Shown: positions 60,324 to 64,000 of the stretch, piece after piece
How the letters are laid out: each line of letters begins with the position of its first letter
Numbering within the stretch: position 1 is the first letter of the stretch
NCBI GenBank assembly: GCA_002633005.1
Contig: NMRA01000452.1
Coordinates: 160,270 to 224,269 of the forward strand
Origin: Phoronis australis
Lineage: Eukaryota; Phoronida; Phoronidae
Direction: 5' to 3'
DNA: 64,000 bases
Made by a program: the position numbers and the translations under genes
The notes under the pieces: generated by a model
The model's input: only the letters and a program-made list of their open reading frames with translations
Told to the model about the DNA's origin: nothing
Databases searched by the model: none

Positions 60324-60416
60324 CGTTCTTCCCAGGTGCCGGTGAAAGACCCCAGGGCCCCCGAGGAGAGGTTCGAGCTTGAACAGAATTCCTTCCCTCC
60401 ACTTCCTGGCAGCACG
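60324..60416 (+). CDS. LARP4: LARP4-like exon 13: FPPLPG motif (residues 499-529), with tandem acceptors
   Basis: 93 bases if the acceptor CATTTCCAG is used, or 81 bases if the second acceptor CTTCCCAG at 60334-60335 is used. Both keep frame and differ by RSSQ. It encodes VPVKDPRAPEERFELEQNSF followed by PPLPGST. FELEQNSFPPLPG matches the strongly conserved FDLxxxxFPPLPG of LARP4/4B, so this is one of the surest C-terminal exons. Donor: ACG then GTAAG. Confidence 0.95.
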
Positions 60417-61726
60417 GTAAGTTGACATCAGTAGTCTGCCAGCTACATAACCTGGGTGCAGGGCGAGCAAGCTCACCCTTACCCAGCATGCTCTTTCAAA
60501 ATGACTACCACTCATGCTTACACTGTAATGTTAAAATATTGGACAACATGGTTTGTAATGGCACATAACACATTATTTCAGTCATATAAGATTAGATTCC
60601 TTGCCGTGTTGCCATTGTGACTACTGGTGTTGAACATGTCTGAGAAGTCGGAATGGTAGCTGGTGCATTTTTGAAAATAGCTTTCTCACATGGTGAGGCA
60701 CAAAAATCCGAATGTGTGACGTGGTAGCACACCCTCTGCCCAATGATGTGACAGAGATACAGAGGAACAGCAGGTGGCCAGGGGAAGGCACCCTCTCACA
60801 CCACTCTTTGGTATTCTTTAATTTTTAGTTGTATTTCACTCTTTCTTATTTTTCCCATTATGAGTTCACTTCTTAACACAATCTGTCGTTATGTTGATTT
60901 TTCTGTCTTTTCCATCTTAGTATTTCCCCAACCCCCTGTCAAACTAAACTGTTTCCTGTGTTTTTGTTTACCTGTTCCCTCTGGTGCATTCTCTCAGCCA
61001 GACTGTGAGGGTTCTGATGATCAATGATTATGAGAGCTGAGGGCAGCCTGGGTGTGCGCTCCTCGTGGTGTGAGTCCTTAACCACGTTGTGAAGGTGTTA
61101 ATTGTTATTAATTATCACCTCATATGTTGTGTGACTTACCTGTTTTAAACGTGGATGACTACTGCCCAGCGTAATGGGTGAAGTGAATTCTAAGTATGTT
61201 AGCATAGAGTTGAGAGCAGTGAGTCTGTAAAACTTCACCAACCCGTGACAGCTTGGTAATGTGTTAAAGCCTCCTGTTGCGCCATCTTTGGGGAACATTT
61301 GTTAATACAGTAAGTTAGCATCCCTAGTTGAACATTGTAAAAGTTTGGACTTAAATGAGTTCATTGAGTGCTTGTATGGGAAGGATCAGTCATACTAAAT
61401 TGACGTAGTTTGAAGTGTGCAATGTTGGACTTGCTAGTGTGTGGAACTTAAGGGAGATTTTTACACAAGCAATTTTTTGGACTTTCCTAGGAATATCAGA
61501 CTCCCTTATTCTACTTAAATGGAAACAATGTGATTGTTCTTTTGCCCAGCATACTTAGGTAAGGCCCGCTCACACTGTACATGTTAAGCCCCGCCCACAC
61601 AGTACTTATTTGGTATTGTCAAATAGAAGTAGTGTGTTGATTGTTTTACAATTTCATTTCTTGCCGCGCCCATTAGAATTTTGTGTGCTGTCATTGTTAG
61701 TTATTGGTCCTTTCTAACACCTACAG

Positions 61727-61962
61727 AATAGCACAACCACTGGTGACATTTTCGAGAGCAAGATGTCCGACGTGGTGCGTGGCACTGCTAAGGCGATCAC
61801 CAAACCAAGCCCAGTGGGGGACCCAGGCAGCAAGCAGGGGCCCCCGGAGGCATTGCCGCAACAGCTGGAGAACAAGTCCAAAGAGTCTACACCGTCTCCG
61901 GCCGAACCAGTCACACAGCCAAATAGTGTAGTCTGCTCCAGTCCTCCGAGGTCACCCATAAA
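61727..61962 (+). CDS. LARP4: LARP4-like exon 14: MSDVV segment (residues 530-608)
   Basis: 236 bases after CACCTACAG and before GTGAG, phase 0 in and phase 2 out. It encodes NSTTTGDIFESKMSDVVRGT, where ESKMSDVVRG matches vertebrate LARP4 ENRMSDVVKG a short distance after FPPLPG. The rest (KAITKPSPVGDPG... to SSPPRSPIK) is Ser/Pro/Gln-rich and probably disordered, with several SP/TP sites. Confidence 0.95.
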
Positions 61963-62210
61963 GTGAGTGTATTGTTGTGTCCATTATAACCCAAACAGGC
62001 TGCTAGTTTTGAATTGTGAGGTTTCAAGAAAATTGTTATGTTGCGAATTTTTTAGTTATATATTCATAGTGGCGTGGATAGCTAAACCCATCTGCGTCGT
62101 GATATATTGTCAGAAATGTCAGCCTGTTTGACAACTGCCCATCTACAACACACACATTCCTTCATAGATTTCAAGCTCTGTCAGCTTGTTATAGTTGTGT
62201 ACACATACTC

Positions 62211-62335
62211 TGCACTTTTACTGGTGTTGTCGCATTCTTGTGGCGAGGACATAATCAAGTGAGTGCTACAGAACGTGTGTGTCAGTTATAGGCAGACACG
62301 TCTTGTCATGTGACGTGTCGTGTCACCTGCCTGAC
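62211..62335. repeat. 125-bp dispersed repeat, copy 2
   Basis: Counterpart of 58594-58718, in LARP4 intron 14. Confidence 0.9.
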
Positions 62336-62488
62336 CAACAATGGAAGTTCCTGCCTCAAGATCCATCACAACACTGAAAGCATGTAAATTCCTGGCTTTA
62401 AACTACCGTGTTAGTAGAGGTGCAGGAGACATTTCGGAGTTGGCTCCATGCAGTTCTGGTGTACTTGAGAACTAAGTGGTGTAACAAC

Positions 62489-62657
62489 TGGTGATGTCAG
62501 CCGGTGATGTCAGCCGGTGATGTCAGCCGGTGATGTCAGCCGGTGATGTCAGCCGGTGATGTCAGCCGGTGATGTCAGCCGGTGATGTCAGCCGGTGATG
62601 TCACCCGGTGATGTCAGCCGGTGATGTCAGCCGGTGATGTCAACCGGTGATGTCAAC
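62489..62657. repeat. 13-bp minisatellite, about 13 copies
   Basis: The unit CCGGTGATGTCAG is repeated with almost no divergence in LARP4 intron 14, ending about 150 bases before exon 15. Confidence 0.97.
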
Positions 62658-62810
62658 TGTGTTGACTGGAACTATGGATGTAGTTACTACTACACATGGC
62701 TTAGTATTTGTGGAGAACAGCTGGGGCGTGGATGAAAGTAAGTGGAGAATCTAGTGTGACGTAGTTGGTGTGTTGTTGACCTAATCATGTTTTCATGTGT
62801 TTCCCTGCAG

Positions 62811-62934
62811 ACCGAATAGTAGTAAGCCCAGCATAAGCTTGACCACAGATGGCAGCACCAAGACAGCAGAGCCAGCCAAGCCAACCCAGTCCCAACCGGC
62901 CACTGGCCAGTCATCAGCAGAGCCTAAATCACCA
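62811..62934 (+). CDS. LARP4: LARP4-like exon 15: Ser/Thr/Pro-rich linker (residues 608-649)
   Basis: 124 bases after TTCCCTGCAG and before GTAAGT, phase 2 in and phase 0 out. It encodes PNSSKPSISLTTDGSTKTAE and PAKPTQSQPATGQSSAEPKS plus P. Low-complexity composition; no motif recognised. It is supported by splice sites, phase and coding composition rather than by similarity. Confidence 0.88.
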
Positions 62935-63210
62935 GTAAGTGGTCCAAGTTCTGTTTGCGGTGCCAGGTAGCCTCATAAGAGTTGTCCCCGCCATTATTAG
63001 GTGTCAGAAAATGGGCGCTCGTTTGAAAACTTAACCGACACACCCATCTCTGTTATCATTTTACTCTTGTCTGTAAGTATTTTTCATTATTAGGGAATTT
63101 GGTATAAGGTAGCAGTCCTTGCGGCGAATTTAAATAAATGTGACCTGATTTCAGTTACTATGTAACTTCAGCTCGTTACACTCAAGACCTAAAATAAGAC
63201 GCTTTAGGCG

Positions 63211-63456
63211 TGCAGCCCTTTGGCCACTTATTACACTGCCAGTATCTCAGACAGAAGTGTGCAGCCCTTTGGCCACTTATTACACTGCCAGTATCTCAGA
63301 CAGAAGTGTGCAGCCCTTTGGCCACTTATTACACTGCCAGTATCCCAGACAGAAGTGTGCAGCCCTTTGGCCACTTATTACACTGCCAGTATCTCAGACA
63401 GAAGTGTGCAGCCCTTTGGCCACTTATTACACTGCCAGTATCCCAGACAGAAGTGT
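63211..63456. repeat. 49-bp tandem repeat, five copies
   Basis: The unit begins GTGCAGCCCTTTGGCCACTT and ends CAGACAGAA; copies differ mainly at one C/T (TATCTCAG versus TATCCCAG), which roughly alternates. LARP4 intron 15. All three forward frames stay open across it by chance. Confidence 0.97.
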
Positions 63457-63631
63457 CATATTTAAAAGCTTAAAGTGAGACGGTCTTGCATTAGTTCGGC
63501 ATCACAATCTTATCATTTTTACAAAAATTAGTAGCATTCAGTTATGACATTGTTTTTAGCGATGAGTCTCAAGGGATGTTAGAGTTGTAAACATTTTGCT
63601 GTGATGTAATAATACGTTGTGTCGCCCCCAG

Positions 63632-63987
63632 GAGGCGTTGACTGCTCGTCCCAGTTATGCTGAGATGGCGCAGAGAGCCAAAGCAGCGGCAGCAATAGCT
63701 GAGAAGAACAGGGAAGATGCTGATAATAATAACAAGGAGGGTGATGGTGACTGTGATGGCAAAGCAGGGACGGTCAAGGAACCGGTAGTGACCAAGGGTC
63801 AGGCGGCAATGACCAAGGCCAATGGGCCTCCCCCTCGTGACACGCGTAGCGAGCCACGAGAACAGAGACCTCCGCCGCCGCCACCGGTGGGAGGTCGGCG
63901 TGGCAACAGTAAGGATAGCCGCGACCGGCGGGATCGAGGGGGTCGTAAGGAGTCTGTGCCACGCCTCGAGCGACCCTCCAGTGCTAA
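63632..63987 (+). CDS. LARP4: LARP4-like exon 16: SYAE motif and R/D/G-rich tail (residues 650-768, continues)
   Basis: 356 bases after TCGCCCCCAG and before GTGAG (63988), phase 0 in and phase 2 out. RPSYAEMAQRAK matches the conserved RKLSYAEVCQK block of vertebrate LARP4. It is followed by an alanine/lysine helix (AKAAAAIAEKNRED), an acidic Asn/Asp run, PPPPPPVGG, and RGNSKDSRDRRDRGGRKES, a basic RG/RD-rich region that could contact RNA or be methylated. The donor at the end shows at least one more exon lies to the right of the window. Confidence 0.93.
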
Positions 63988-64000
63988 GTGAGTGGTGGCT

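Larger units (their letters stand above)
23162..63987 (+). other. LARP4: LARP4/LARP4B-family gene, 16-exon coding model, 3' end beyond window
   Basis: The gene model covers coding exons at 23185-23241, 41382-41475, 41994-42125, 44275-44350, 48463-48599, 51444-51547, 53974-54138, 55406-55684, 56068-56160, 57092-57180, 57803-58012, 59977-60034, 60324-60416, 61727-61962, 62811-62934 and 63632-63987. Every junction is GT-AG and every intron phase is compatible, giving 2303 coding bases with no internal stop. Domain order matches vertebrate LARP4/LARP4B: PAM2, La motif, RRM, then a conserved C-terminal series (IPPGW, FPPLPG, MSDVV, SYAE). Members of this family bind poly(A) RNA, PABPC1 and RACK1 on polysomes, and stabilise mRNA. 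The last exon in view ends in a GTGAG donor, so the stop codon lies to the right. Invertebrates usually have one gene where vertebrates have LARP4 and LARP4B. Confidence 0.95.

Noticed and set aside
60147-60515. 122-codon minus-strand frame
   Set aside because: It overlaps exon 13 in antisense; the plus-strand exon has conserved FPPLPG and matching splice phases.
60990-61030. Extra exon after TTCTCTCAG at about 60999
   Set aside because: In phase 0 it hits TGA after nine codons, and no conserved residues are present.
63210-63478. Repeat-protein genes in three frames
   Set aside because: Frames stay open because the 49-bp unit lacks stops; the array is intronic and not codon-periodic.

Overview
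This is a window from an intron-rich animal nuclear genome. The evidence is GT-AG introns of 0.4 to 10 kb, AT-rich non-coding sequence, many microsatellites and minisatellites, and remains of cut-and-paste DNA transposons and a tRNA-derived SINE. There are no prokaryotic operons. Protein similarity points to an invertebrate metazoan with a single LARP4/LARP4B-type gene. I cannot settle the phylum; amphioxus, hemichordate, echinoderm and mollusc are all possible.

One gene dominates: a plus-strand La-related protein 4 (LARP4/4B family) gene that starts in the first half of the window and runs off the right edge. I assembled 16 phase-compatible coding exons (23185 to 63987, about 767 codons, C-terminus missing). 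In order they encode an N-terminal peptide, a PAM2 poly(A)-binding-protein motif, an acidic/serine-rich linker, the La motif, an RRM, a polyglutamine/proline-rich segment, a basic patch, an FPPLPG motif, a conserved MSDVV segment and a charged R/D/G-rich tail. A second putative first exon (31173 to 31373) also ends in phase 0 and would splice to the same PAM2 exon, so the gene probably has two alternative starts. The protein is expected to bind mRNA poly(A) tails and PABP in the cytoplasm and to promote mRNA stability and translation.

Layout. 1-300: a promoter-like cluster (YY1, E2F and ETS/CRE motifs) with a minus-strand splice donor, probably the first exon of a gene leaving to the left. 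300-23160: no convincing coding sequence; MITE-like elements, a foldback element, satellites, a large duplication and an 891-base gap. 23162-41381: the two alternative LARP4 first exons inside long introns, two more duplications, a single N and a 228-base gap. 41382-63987: the remaining exons, with introns carrying VNTRs, a hAT-like element (56321-56819) and a 125-bp dispersed repeat.

Three large direct duplications (8.6-11.6 with 13.0-16.9 kb; 24.2-26.8 with 27.1-29.7 kb; 32.6-34.1 with 34.3-35.8 kb) each flank an N run, with near-identical copies that differ by indels and VNTR number. They look like unmerged overlapping contigs from the two haplotypes of a very polymorphic diploid, not real tandem duplications. 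I found no evidence of a radically new system. The best leads are the paired LARP4 first exons, the canonical PAM2 and more La-like La motif compared with vertebrate LARP4, and two CAG...CTG transposons with 6-bp target duplications.
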